A stretch of DNA of 64,000 nucleotides from Cordylochernes scorpioides (Eukaryota; Arthropoda; Arachnida; Pseudoscorpiones; Chernetidae): positions 20,282,611 to 20,346,610 of the forward strand of contig CP092874.1 of assembly GCA_030710605.1 (NCBI GenBank), in the 5' to 3' direction. The position numbers were made by a program, and so were the translations under genes. A model generated the notes under the pieces. The model made no database searches, was not told the origin of the DNA, and saw nothing but the letters and a program-made list of their open reading frames with translations. Position 1 is the first letter of the stretch. Each line of letters opens with the position of its first letter. Positions 40,480 through 52,587 of the stretch are shown here, one piece after another.

Positions 40480-42000
40480 TTATACACATTATTGACATGT
40501 GTTAACACATCATCATATGTAATGTACTTTGTACAAACTGAGGATATATCAATAAAACTGTAATAGATTAAGAGTTGAGCTGAAGCGAGAGATAGAAGTT
40601 AAAAACGTCTAAAATCGAGATAGATTTAGAAGTCCCAAAACTACATCTAAAGATAGATAGGAAACTGTCAGGACGGCGCCAGTGTAGAATTTCGCCAGAC
40701 GATCCACGCTCTTGTCGCATCTGCTGAAATGCAATACCTCCTATCTCGGAAAAAATATATAAAGCTTTCGTCCTAGCCAAAAATATAGCCACTTCACCAT
40801 CAGCGCGAGCCCTCGTCGGTTGTCACCAAGATCCATCTCAACAAAAAAACAACAACAATAAAGCCTTTATTTAGGGTCACTGACCCTATACAGGATTCAC
40901 CAGAGGTATGCATAAGAACAAAGCAGTGAGACAAAGGAAATAACGATATATACAGAGTAAGAAGAAAAAGAAAAAAAAACAAGAAAAGAAAAAAAAATAA
41001 GAAAGAGGGAAGCAAGAAATCAACACAAAAAGAGTAGCAGTAAGAAAGTGAGGAGTGAGTATCACTTGGCCTTCTTCTGAGATATGGACTTGTGGAAACC
41101 ATAAAACGCCGTAGCAATATACTTATTCTGGGTCATATTGTCAATTATTGATGGAAGTGAAGCACAGAGTTGCCCAGTTTTGAGCATAAGGGTTCTTCTT
41201 TCTTCTTTCAGAGCAGGGCAATCAAAAATATAGTGAGTGATTTCATTTTTTAGTTTTGAATTACAGAAGGTACAAGTCGGGTCCTCACCGCAGAGCATCT
41301 TGGTGTGGTTTTCTCTAAAAAAACTTGAAAGTATTCTAACTTGTGCGAGTAGTCTTACAACCGGGAAAGGAAAATCTCCTAAAAGGTATCCCTCCGTCAT
41401 GAAAGATATGTGAATGTCTTTGTAGTGAGAGTATAGCTTAGATTTATCCATTCTTGTAAGGTCGTTTTGTATAGATTGGTCTGCCGCTGTTTTTAAGAGC
41501 CCTGTAATCGCGCTCCTCAGCGTTTCAGGGTCATCACAGGAAACAAGTGCAGGGGATCCATTATTGTTAAGCAGATTGGTGAGCTTTTTAATGAAACCGA
41601 TGGGTGTGCCCGAAGCATTAGACCAAGATCCATCTCATCCACCATGTAGACCAGTAAGAACTCTTCTATCTCCATCTTTCGCTCCTAGCTCAACTTTTAT
41701 CTGTTCACGGACTTTCCTAGTGCAATTGTGTCTTCGTTTTTTTTTGTGTGGACATTCCCAAGCTTTCCACTCTGCCTCGACCACGACTGCCTGTACTCTG
41801 TGAAAACTGTTGAAGGTCTCCCAAGGTGCAGATAGGTACTGGAAAACTCCCCATCCTGACTGTTCCTCTCGGTTAACACAGAATAGCGAGAGTTGACAGG
41901 ATCATTCACCACAATTTAAGTCGAATGGATACCTCACCACAGTTTTAGTCGACAAGATTCTACAAGAGTCAACAAGACCTCATCACAGATTTAGTCGACC
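40480..42000 (+). repeat. Solo LTR (copy 1), interrupted by a CR1-like insertion
   Basis: Inverse of the LTR-like sequence at 48228-49033, which is related to but diverged from the LTRs at 51754 and 59024. Here it is split by 40841-41621 and lacks its terminal 100 bp or so near 40480. Confidence 0.75.
40841..41621 (-). pseudogene. CR1-like retrotransposon, 5'-truncated insertion
   Basis: A 781-bp insertion between 16-bp duplications ACCAAGATCCATCTCA (40825-40840 and 41622-41637). The uninterrupted site is visible in copy 2 near 48590. The minus-strand frame at 41062-41451 (129 codons) carries the tail protein: FPFPVVRLLAQVRILSSFF, the zinc cluster CTFCNSKLKNEITHYIFDC and KYIATAFYGFHKSISQKKAK. 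The 3' end has the hairpin AGGGTCACTGACCCT, AAATAAAGGC and an imperfect (TTG)n. RT is missing because of 5' truncation, as usual for LINE copies. It post-dates the duplication. Confidence 0.9.
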
Positions 42001-42149
42001 TGTATATATCTTCTAAAAGAATTGAATTTTCACTTTACTTCCTTACATTTTTTTCACTTGAATTTCAATGAATAGCCGTATTAAAACACAACGCAATAAC
42101 GCGGCATCTACAAGTGCATATATGAAAAATATATATATAAAAAAATAAG

Positions 42150-42300
42150 TGGGTCAGATGTTGATATTAAAAATAAAGGAAGTATATCCTGACCACAAGC
42201 ACATGTGCTTTTTAGATGGCAGAACGCTATCTAGTGGAGCAAAAATAAACGTTTATTTAACTTGCTCCGTGATATTTGGCCAACCCATATATATAAAATG
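42150..42300. repeat. Family F/E composite repeat
   Basis: GTCAGATGTTGATATTAAAA, TATATCCTGACC, GCACATGTGC, GATGGCAGAACGCTATC, TAGTGG. Counterpart 47940-48075. Confidence 0.7.
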
Positions 42301-42753
42301 AAAGGATTTTCGCAAGAATATGTTTCTTTTATATACAATACAAACTTCTACTGTCCTTACTGCGACCGATGTTATGTTAGAATGATACTGGCGTATAAGA
42401 AATGAGTGTTATTATCGGACGCCACAGTCGGCTATCTAACACAGCTATGAACAGAACGATTCTGCTCACACCAAATGGTAATGCTATCACCACCTAGAGC
42501 GACCTGTAAGCTATAATTCACCCACAATATACGTTCAAATAATCGATCGAACACAATAGTAGAATCTACTCGATCGTTTTTAAGAATTAATTTGCATAAT
42601 TTCTATATACATAATATATTTACATATCTCCATTAGCATAATAATGGTAACTAAGGTGATCAAAAATAAACTTTTTCAAATCATTACAATATAATCAAGA
42701 AAAAATCAATATTCAAAAGTTAATAAATAAAATGAAAATATGAAGATACACAA

Positions 42754-42929
42754 TAGAACCTTCATAAGAGGACACTCTCACTAGAGGACCCTTATTTACA
42801 CAAAGGGCAGTTTTATCACCATGATAACCATTTTTACTAATTAGGAACTTTCTTCAGAGTAAAATAGGACGTCTAATCTCTGTAACTAGGTGTTGTCTTT
42901 TAGAAACAGAGGTGGTTCTTCTGTATACG
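42754..42929. mobile_element. pogo-like MITE, second family
   Basis: CAATAGAACCTTCATAAGAG ... and the inverse CAGAGGTGGTTCTTCTGTAT at the other end. Termini of about 28 bp, diverged. Counterpart 62160-62340. Confidence 0.6.
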
Positions 42930-43205
42930 TTTAAAACATAATCAGAAATTACCAAAATAATACTTTGTATCAATTTTAAGGTGAGAAAATATCAGAATTC
43001 AAAGGATATAAGTTTCTTTTAAAACATTTTTTGATTGTTATTCATTTCGCCTTAGAGCGCTATGTCCCACTAGGGACACTTGCACTTTAATAATAAACAA
43101 AAAGTTTGAAAGAAAAGAAAAGAAAGATATTTTAAATATGTACAGAATTAAGTATGTAAGTTAGTTAGATGAAAAGATAAAAATGAATATCAACACAATT
43201 GATAT

Positions 43206-43372
43206 GAGCGGTCTAGAGATCAATTTGGCGAAACCGCTGAGAGGGTTCACTACTGATGAGCCAAGCCCTCTCATTCAATAACTCATATCATTGCAGTAAG
43301 GTCTGTAGAGATAATATTTGATCATATTTAAAAGAAACGCATTACCAGTAAATTTATATGTGTAAAATTTTA
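43206..43372 (+). repeat. Snapback subfamily C, right half only, inserted in repeat R
   Basis: The core at 43225-43273 (TTGGC, CGAAAC, GAGAGGG, CTGATGAG, GCCAA, CCCTCTC) plus the right arm. Bounded by ACAATTGATAT at 43195-43205 and 43373-43383, an 11-bp target duplication when compared with the empty site at 36032-36042. Confidence 0.8.
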
Positions 43373-43856
43373 ACAATTGATATATGTATAAAGAGTTGCT
43401 ATGCAAATTTAGTTAAATGAAATCAAATTATAAAGTATTGTGTGTATTCGAGAAAGACAATTTACATAAAAAAAGTTTTAAGGAATATTTTATAATGAAA
43501 ATATGCTAGATATTAGAGAATTATTCAATTAAAACAATACTAAAAAGAGTTAATTTTAAAATAAAAGCGTTTCAATGGAATTTAGTAGTTTTTTTAATAT
43601 AAAATTCAAAACATTTTAATTCACAAATCTCTAGTGCACGAAAGCCCATCTACAGGAGAAAGCATACTACAATAGCTCGTAATATGACAAGAGTTGAAAT
43701 ATAATAAAAGGTACTTATAGTATGGATTCAAATTACTATATATAATCATCCACTGTATTTGTTGATATTGTCGTGGAGATAAATAAAGCAAGGACAAATT
43801 TGGTAATAATTAATTTATTATAAAGGTGGGTATTTACCTTTTAGTTCTCCAATAAA

Positions 43857-44035
43857 AAAAGTCGGTGAACAAGTGGGTAACACCCTCGATTCCCGACAGT
43901 CATGAACCGGGATTGAATCGCGCGTTAAAATTTTGTTTAATATGTAAATAACCTTCACATATTATTCACTGTTTCAATTATCATGAACTAGGTTGCTCTT
44001 GTTGAGCGGTACCCAATAAAGTGATTTTGAACCGA
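43857..44035 (+). mobile_element. Small tRNA-like SINE insertion
   Basis: A 179-bp insertion between 12-bp duplications TTCTCCAATAAA (43845-43856, 44036-44047). The empty site is in copy 2 near 63210. Its start GTCGGTGAACAAGTGGGTAA resembles an A-box region of a tRNA, and GGGATTGAATC a B box. It differs from the SINE at 24449. Confidence 0.65.
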
Positions 44036-44500
44036 TTCTCCAATAAAATTATATACAAGAGTTATTTATAGGGAGAACAACTTATTCCAAGGTAAAGATA
44101 ATAATAATGAGAGTGGTCAGCCACTGAGGCGTTTTCCTTATTTGCAGATAAGATTCCGAGAACCCCTCACACCTGTGGTACCTCCCGGAGTCCAGTGATG
44201 ATTGACAGGTGTCCCATGGAGCTTCTTGTGACTGGAGTTGTAGCGCTACTTAATAATATAATCCATTACTTAGGATTCTTATAGTATAGATTCAAATTAC
44301 TATATATAAGCGCCCTATGTATTTGATTATATTTTTACTATTGTCCTATTGGCGAGCTATTATACCGTGTTTTCTCCTATAGAAGGACTTTTATGCATGA
44401 AAACTAAGGATTTGTGAATTAAAATGTTTTAAAATAAATTTATATCCTTGGAAATCTTATATTTTGACCTTGTGGTAATCAGGATTATTATGATGCATTA

Positions 44501-44790
44501 GCGCGCCATCTGTTATCAAAATTCGGAACTATTATAGACGCTTATGGTTCTTTTAAAAATTAAGCAATTTCTACTGCCCTTACTGCAATGGAAAAAATAA
44601 TGGGAAGGCCTGGAAGGAACCCTCCCAGCGTTTTCGCCAGTTTAATCTACCTAATGGTTGGGTTCACCACTGATGAGCCAGGCCCTTCCATTAATTTTTC
44701 CATTACAGTAAGGGCAGTAGAAATTGTTTAATTTTTTAAAAGAATCATACGCGTCTATAATAGTTTCCAATTTTCATAATCAGGATTATA
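44501..44790. repeat. Snapback subfamily B, palindromic form (copy 1)
   Basis: Starts GCGCGCCATCTGTTATC. Arms of about 95 bp each include CTACTGCCCTTACTGCAATG. The loop holds one inverted and one direct partial core (CCCTCCCAGCG, TTTTCGCCAG and CACTGATGAGCCAGG). TAATCAGGATTAT lies on both sides (44478-44490, 44777-44789). Confidence 0.8.
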
Positions 44791-44812
44791 TCTACACAGT
44801 ATCTACCAGACG

Positions 44813-47291
44813 CCGTCTTCAGTTCTAAGAGTGTAGATCCTTGTAGTTAAGGATTCTACACCAAACCTAACCTTGTGACCTTGTCTACCCACCCAGCTCA
44901 CTAATTGTCGCTGGTTTTTTTAAACTGCATTATTAAGTAACTGGGGGAACAATTACAATTTTATGAAGGTCTTGCATAATTCCACTTTTTTGGCATTCTG
45001 TTGTTTGGCAGGTCCTTGAGGACTAGCGATGTGGAACCTTACCTTGTCGTGTACAAGGTGGACCTTACATTTCAGTGTTGAAGCACGTTGGCTCTCTTGG
45101 TTTCCTTCTATGTTTATCCAATGAAGCTTGCCCTCCCATGTTGTTGATGGCAGAGCCCACACCTTGTTTGATTTCAAAGTAAAACCCCTATAAACTAATC
45201 ATTTCCCCACAGAGCGTTAAGTATGTGAATCATGGAGAAAATCCCCCCCCCCCCCTCCCCTAACTACACCTTTTGTAAAGTTGGATATTTTGGCCCATGT
45301 TTATTATTTATGAGTTTTACAATTGTTTTATCCTAGAAGGTTGGGAGGTAACCAAGAGTGATGTGTCACTTCACTGAGGCAAACAGACTCCAGTAATCTC
45401 GTTTATTGACATAAATTGACTGACTGCTGCTAACTAAAAACTGTCGCTATTTATATACAAAATTCTATGAAAACCATTATGAAAAACAGGATATTTGCAT
45501 ATCCATAATTCAATATGCAAATACACTACAACAATGGAGATAATTCTGAGGAAACACTGGAGTTTTTTTTTTCTCATTATAAAAACAGTCCTCCTACCAA
45601 CCTTTCCTACTGAAATAATATTAGGAGAGTTATTGTGTTTTTTTATTAAAGTGGATGACTGGGTGAAGTAGAAAGCGTCTGCCTTTGTCATTAAGACTGT
45701 AACACTACTCAGTGGCAAGCCGACTTAGCTTAAAAATAAATGGCCGCCTCTGACATGAGAAAGACACCATGTGCAGCTGCTTCTAACATGGAGTACAAAA
45801 GCTGCTCATCCTGTATCCCTGGATCAGAAGCTCTTACAGGGTGCTATCAGCCGGGCCAGCTGAGCCCAGGTTTTTTAGTGAGCTTGTTAACTCTCCCCTC
45901 CTTTTTTCATCCAGGCTTGGGACAAGCAAAGACGTTAAAAGTAGTATATATAGACGTGAATTGGATAAAAATGAATAGAAAATATTGATGTGTTTTAATA
46001 TTTATTTATAAACAATTTATGTAAATAAAGACTAAAATAGTGAATCAATCCTAGGTTCTATTCATTCTTAATTAAAGGTTCGTCGATCCTTTTTCACCTT
46101 CATCAAGAGATGTGAAGATCCTGGTTCCTCTATATATGTAAATATTCTAGTTGATCATCGAGGACCCACGCCATCTCCTCTGCGGCGAAGTACGTGATCT
46201 ACGTATTCTTCGTAGATCGTGAAATACGTGGTGTCGCTGGAGACCCACTGGCGATTTTCTATCAAACTCTGCAGCGCTGGCAGAGGCGCCATGTTCTTTG
46301 TACATAGTATCATGCATATATATTATTCCGTTTATCATTACTCTTCACAATTCATCCTTTCATACCTCATCCCTAAGGTTAGAAATAATCGTTATTTCTC
46401 GCGTTAAAATAAATTTTGATTTTTCGTTGAAAAGAAACACATGCGGGATAATTTTAAAATGTCGTTTTACAATCACAAGCCGCATTATATTGTATCATGC
46501 ATATATATTTAAATATCTTTTTAAAAATAGTACAGACTGTATACTTTGTACGTATTGATAAGATATCAATAAAATTATTTTAATTGTCAATTGTTTATTT
46601 ATGTAAATAATAATAAAATTTATGTAAATAAGTGCCAGAATTTGTATAAAATATGTATAGACTCTACTGATGGTAAAAATATTTAGAGGTATTTTACTAA
46701 TTAGATAAAGCTTGATCTACACATTGTATAACAGACTAGTATTGTATTGAGACTTGTTCGACAACTTAATATAAATTGAAGACTTCCTCAATTTTTTTTA
46801 TATAAATGTGTGGTGTCCTTCGGCGACCCACTGTCTCCTTTTTCAAAGACGGACAGCTAGTGTTGTCTTTTGTCTATCTATAGTCTCTCTCCAGTACAAC
46901 ACACATATATGTACATAAGGAAAACGTCTAGATATGCAAAACAAGATATATATAAATAAATAAACAAGTTGAAATGCATTTATATAATTAAAACTGATAA
47001 TAGTATGCAAATAGATACAAATGAGATTTAAAATGCTTTTAAAAAAAATAGGAGTTAATATTTCTAAATAAATAAAAAATTAAAATTAAACTTATAGTAT
47101 ATACTTTTTGTAAGTTTATTCTTGATAATGGTGTCTACAGAAATGTTTTCTCATATTGGTCATATAAATATATGTCTGTTCAGAAATTTGACCCAATTAC
47201 ATATTTACAAGTTATAACATTTAAAAAATAACATTAAAAAGCGCTTTTCAATATTAAAAAAAAACTATTTTGAATTAAGAATTCAGAGATG
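44813..47291. other. Spacer before the first gap, mostly unassigned
   Basis: Holds a C13 run (45243-45255) and family G sequence at 46325-46500. Two short frames are not dominated by known repeats: minus 44953-45177 (KVWALPSTTWEGKLHWINIE ...) and plus 45740-45988. I cannot assign either and see no clear splice sites. They could be remnants of host exons or of unknown elements. Confidence 0.3.
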
Positions 47292-47391
47292 NNNNNNNNN
47301 NNNNNNNNNNNNNNNNNNNNNNNNNNNNNNNNNNNNNNNNNNNNNNNNNNNNNNNNNNNNNNNNNNNNNNNNNNNNNNNNNNNNNNNNNNN
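47292..47391. other. Assembly gap, 100 N
   Basis: Exactly 100 N, a conventional unknown-length scaffold gap. Confidence 0.98.
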
Positions 47392-47408
47392 TTTTAAATA
47401 TCGATTTT

Positions 47409-47509
47409 GTTGTAAATGTTTCCTCTTCCCTCTCCTCTTGTTGATGTGTAAATACGGCGAATCCTATATGGGGCGGAATGCCCTAAATAAAGGCTTTTGT
47501 TGTTGTTGT
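47409..47509 (+). mobile_element. CR1-like 3' tail, 101-bp insertion
   Basis: Bounded by ATATCGATTTT at 47398-47408 and 47510-47520. Contains a hairpin GGGC-GGAAT-GCCC (47471-47483), AAATAAAGGC and (TTG)n. Confidence 0.85.
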
Positions 47510-48227
47510 ATATCGATTTTTTCGAAGATTATATTGTGATGATTTGAAAATATTTTTTTTGATCACCTTAGTTACCATTATTATGCTAATGGAGATATGT
47601 AAATATATTATGTATATAGAAATTATGCAAATTAATTCTTAAAAACGATCGAGTAGGTTTTACTATTGTGTTCGATCGATTATTTGAACGTATATTGTGG
47701 GTGAATTATAGCTTACAGGTCGCTCTAGGTGGTGATGGCATTACCATTTGGTCTGAGCAGAATCGTTCTGTTCATAGCTGTGTTAGGTAGCCTACTGTGG
47801 CGTCCGATAATAAACACTCATTTCTTATACGCCAGTATCATCCTAACATAACATCGGTCGCAGTAAGGACAGTAGAAGTTTGTATTGTGTATGAAAGAAA
47901 CACATTCGTGCGAAAATCCTTTCATTTTATATATGAGTTGGCCAAATATCACGGAGCAAGTTAAATAAACGTTTATTTTTGCTCCACTAGATGGCGTTCT
48001 GCCATCTAAAAAGCACATGTGCTTGTGGTCAGGATATACTTCCTTTATTGTTAATATCAACACCTGACCCACTTATTTTTTTATATTTTTATATTGTTTT
48101 TACATATATACACTTGTAGATGCCGCGTTATTGCGTTGTGTTTTAATACAGCTATCCATTGAAATTTAAGTGAAAAAAATGTAAGGAAGTAAAGTGAAAA
48201 TTCAATTTTTTTTTTAGAAGATAAACA

Positions 48228-49033
48228 TGTCGACTAAATCTGTGACGAGGTCTTGTTGACTCTTGTAGAATCTTGTCGATTAAAACTGTGGTGAGGTATC
48301 CAGTCGACTTAAACTGTGGTGAATGATCCTGTCAACTCTCGCTATACTGTGTTAACCGAGAGGAACAGTCAGGATGGGGAGTTTTCCAGTACCTCTCTGC
48401 ACCTTGGAAGACCTTTAACAGTTCTCACAGAGTACAGGCAGTCGTGGTCGAGGCAGAGTGGAAAGCTTGGGAATGTCCACACAAAAAACGAAGACACAGT
48501 TGCACTAGGAAAGTCCGTGAACAGATAAAAGTTGAGCTAGGAGCGAAAGATGGAGATAGAAGAGTTCTTACTGGTCTACATGGTGGATGAGATGGACCTT
48601 GGTGACAACCGACGAGGGCTTGCGCTGATGGTGAAGTGACTATATTTTTGGCTAGGACGGAGGCTTTATATATCTTTTCCGAGAAAGGAAGTATTGCATT
48701 TCAGCAGATGCGACAAGAGCGTGGATCGTCTGGCGAAATTCTACACTGGCGCCGTCCTGACAGTTTCCTATCTATCTTTAGATGTAGTTTTGGGACTTCT
48801 AAATCTATCTCGATTTTAGACGTTGTTAACTTCTATCTCTTGCTTCAGCTCAACTCTTAATCTATAACAGTTTTATTTATTTATCCTCAGTCTGTACAAA
48901 GTACATTACATATGATGATGTGATGACACATGTCAATAATGTGTATAATCATTTACAGATGTGTTTCTATTATACAACATGAAAATCTTGTTATAAGTTA
49001 TATACAATATGGGGTTGTTGGTTTAAATTACCA
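48228..49033 (-). repeat. Solo LTR (copy 2)
   Basis: From GTCGACTAAATCTGTGACG to GGTTTAAATTACCATA. Shares GAACAGTCAGGATGGGGAG-like blocks with the LTRs of the element at 51754-59857, but clearly diverged. Confidence 0.75.
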
Positions 49034-50499
49034 TATACATATAGGATTATGTCCCTTGGTTTTGATATTTGGAAGTAGATATGTAAATAGAAGCACTTGC
49101 GAAGTAATATTTACATATCTCTCAAAGTTTAAAAAAAACATATTTTAAAGTTTACTCTAAAGTTCTCTGAGATTTAGAATTGGTAACCCGGGATTTAACG
49201 TATCATAATTCAGATAAGAAAACACTATAAAGTCAAAGAGAATATATAAAAATCAATGGCGCGCTATAAAATCCCCATATGATTTATATATATTCCGGAT
49301 TTTCATATCTTTTTGTCCGCATGGACGCGCAAACTTATTTCGATTATCGGGAGTGATTTGGCTCCTTGCCCAATTTCATGATCATTTCATATGACATCCA
49401 TCAAATGGGTCGATCTTTAAGCTCAAAGTCAATCTCAAGGACATTTATCATCTCTTCCTAACATTTCCGCTTTATCGTCTGCTTCCCGGTATTTTCCCGC
49501 CAAAAATTTTAAGGTGGTTGTCTGAGATCTCTCTCCACGGATTTTCCCGCCATTTTAACGAGCTTTCGACTACTAATTATAGTACTGTCTTAAGTAGGCT
49601 TAACCTGGTTTTTAAGCCAAACGATATTTTAATTCGGTGTAAAGTTTGGAAGGAGAGAAATTTAGAAATTTTAAGCTGATACTTAAAAGTTTTACGGTCC
49701 AGATTTTCCCCTTTCTCCTTCCTTATATATAATTTACGTATAATTGCAAAAAATTGTTTATAACACACAAAGAAGTTAATATATGTTTTCTCCACCTTTC
49801 CATATCATTAATAATTAAATATGTAAACATTCTATTACGTAATCTAATATGTAAATATTCTATCTATTATTATTATCACATTGTTAAATTAAAACTTTAT
49901 AAAATTAAATATGCAAAATTATTTTGTATAAAAATAATATATATACCATCAATTTGTTATCGTGATACTCCCGTGGAAGGACTGACAGGTCCGAAAGCTA
50001 GAGAATAAAATCTGAACAAGAAACTTAACCCTGGAGACTTTATTTTCTTTATAATATATAATTTAGTTATATATATTATATTTTATATAATTTATAAAAA
50101 TTTCAATATTTTAAATGTATAAATCACATGAGAGACGCTTATTTGCATATTGATAGCGTACTTATATTTAGAAAAACTAAGTAGATGGCTCACTTCTCAA
50201 ACCCTTATATGGAGAGATTTCTGATAGCATGTACTGTAGGTATATCAAATATCTATGCATGTAACATGTGCAGGACCCACGTGAACCATAGCCAAATTCT
50301 TAAAATGATATCCATGAAAAATATCGAAACTAACTTATCAGACTCTCAAATCCCTGACAATTTCTAGGTAACCACAGATCCTGTATCTTTCTTAAGAGTA
50401 ATGTAAATAAAAATAATATTTTTTTCGCTCATTATACCGTACAAAGAGAATAAGTTAAATATTTGAAGGATTCTAAAAGAGAGTATCGACAAAAATTAA

Positions 50500-50836
50500 A
50501 TATACACTCATAGACAAAACCTTAATTGGAAAATATTTGTTGTCGCCGGTTGTCTGTTTTTTTTTAAGGAGAAAGAGGTAATTTTATTCACACTTGATTA
50601 TCTCATGTGTCTTCAATAAAGGTCACTGTAATATCTTTCAAAGTTATTGTCTGAATCCCGATATACAAGTTAAAAGGTACAACATCCTTAAGTTTTGTCC
50701 ATGAGTGTATATACACTTGGTTATCTCGTGTGTCTTCAATAAAGTTCACTGTAATATCTTTCATAATTGTTGCTTGAATTCCGAAATACATGCTAAAAGG
50801 TCCAATTTTCTTAAGTTTTGTCCATGAGTGTATTAG
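50500..50836 (-). mobile_element. TACACTCATGG MITE, two units (copy 2)
   Basis: Inverse counterpart of 38584-39047 with one unit fewer. Confidence 0.8.
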
Positions 50837-51014
50837 TCGGGTAGGGTGATATGTAAATTGAAAAACCAATTAGGAAAATATGAAATTAAATTTGCACACA
50901 AATTGAAGAGATTAGGTAATTTCTAGGCGTATATATTTGTTTCGCATATAATTATACCAAGTTATACCAGTTTCTTAACTCTTTCTTTTAAACACTCCTA
51001 TATGTTTACACAAA

Positions 51015-51072
51015 TATTATTAGGAGGAAGGCGTTATTTAGAGGGGGCACTATAGACAGGTTTAACTGTATA
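51015..51072. mobile_element. pogo-like MITE, half copy (copy 2)
   Basis: AGAGGGGGCACTATAGACAG then GTTTAACTGTA. Confidence 0.7.
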
Positions 51073-51753
51073 TATATATATATCTTGATGGATAGAGGGT
51101 CATATGCCAGAAAGTTAACATCCACCAATCAAAGAACCGCTACTGTCTTTATTTAAAGAAATACTCGGTGATGGTTGGGGCGTCCGTCAACAGGATGTGT
51201 CCAGGATACCAGAGACGATCAACAGGCCTGCAGGAGACCATTGATTCTGCTGCTGTTGCTAGGCAACGGCCGTAGGTGTAGGAGACACTTCCTCGTAGGT
51301 CTGTCTTCTTCGGTCATCTCTCCATCTCTCTGTATCTCTCGCCCGACCAGAGCTCTGCTCTGAAGAAATTCGTTGACAAGGCAATCGCCCATGTCGGGGA
51401 CTCCGACCTAGACCTATCCGATTTCAGAACAGAATGCGACATTGAACGAGACGACACCCAGTGGGATTCGTCTGGTACAAACAATTTGTAATTATTTTGT
51501 GTTATACATTTTCCCCCTATATAATCTTATATGTATATTGTAATAAATCAGTTTCAATCTCTCTCCATCTTCGGTAAATAAAGACATAACGGTCTATCAC
51601 TTCACCTTAAGCCTGGACTTTATCAAATTCCTCAAGTGTGAGGTTTAGGTTAGGTAAGAAACTATAGAACACACATTCTACGATGGGGTATAGAATGACA
51701 GTCTGTACTCTTGCTAATATAGTAATAACATATAGCATTATTAAAGGTATATA

Positions 51754-52587
51754 TGTAATATTGTGTTGAGTCGACTTATCTGTGATTAGGGATCCTGTCG
51801 ACTAGCTGTAATATTGCGTTGAGGTCCTGTCGACTCTCTGTAATAATGCGTTGGGGTTTGGTAAGCCTGTTGTAGAACCTCGTCGACTCTCGCTATAAGT
51901 TGTGGCAACCGAGGGTCAAACCTGTAGTAACCGCGAGGGACAGTCAGGGGTGGAGAGTTTTCCAGTGCCTCTCTGCACCTTGTAGGACCTTTAACAGTTC
52001 TCACAAAGTACAGGCAGTCGTGGTCGAGGCAGAGTGGAAAAGCTGGGGATGTCCACACACACAAAACGAAGAGACACAGTTGAAAGAAAGTTCCTTGAAT
52101 AGATAAAAAGCGAGCCAAAAGCTAAGATGGAGATCGAGAAGGTTTCTTACTGTTTTACATGGTCGATGAGTTGGTCCCTGGAGACAACCGGCAAGGGGTG
52201 ACGCTGATGGGGAACTGAACTAGAACTGACTCCTGTCGCTAAGGCCGGTCTTATTTATACTACCTCTCCGACAAAGAGAATTGCATCACGGCACGTGTCG
52301 CTGCTACTCGAGACACGGCACGTGTCGCTGTTACTCGAGTCTGGCGCCTACCAGTCGGCTAACAATCTATCTTTAGAAGTTACTTTGTGATCTCTCAATC
52401 TTGCTTTTAACTTAGCTTTTAATCTATTATATTTTATTTATTCATCCTCAGTACATTACATATGGTGGTGCAAGGAGACATGTCAATTATGCGTATAATT
52501 AGTTATAGTTTATAATTAGTTCTATATACAACATGACAAGCTTGTTATATGTATTACATAATATAGGGTTATTGGTTTAAATTATCA
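51754..52587 (-). repeat. 3' LTR of element 2
   Basis: 834 bp, matching 59024-59857. Confidence 0.92.

Larger units (their letters stand above)
36728..44812 (+). repeat. Large duplication, copy 1
   Basis: 36728-42718 matches the reverse complement of 47392-62031, apart from later insertions. 42719-44812 matches 62132-64000 directly. The match may continue beyond the right edge of the window. Contains mini-MITE units, a pogo-like half MITE, a Penelope-like tail, a solo LTR and several single-copy insertions, listed separately. Confidence 0.88.
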
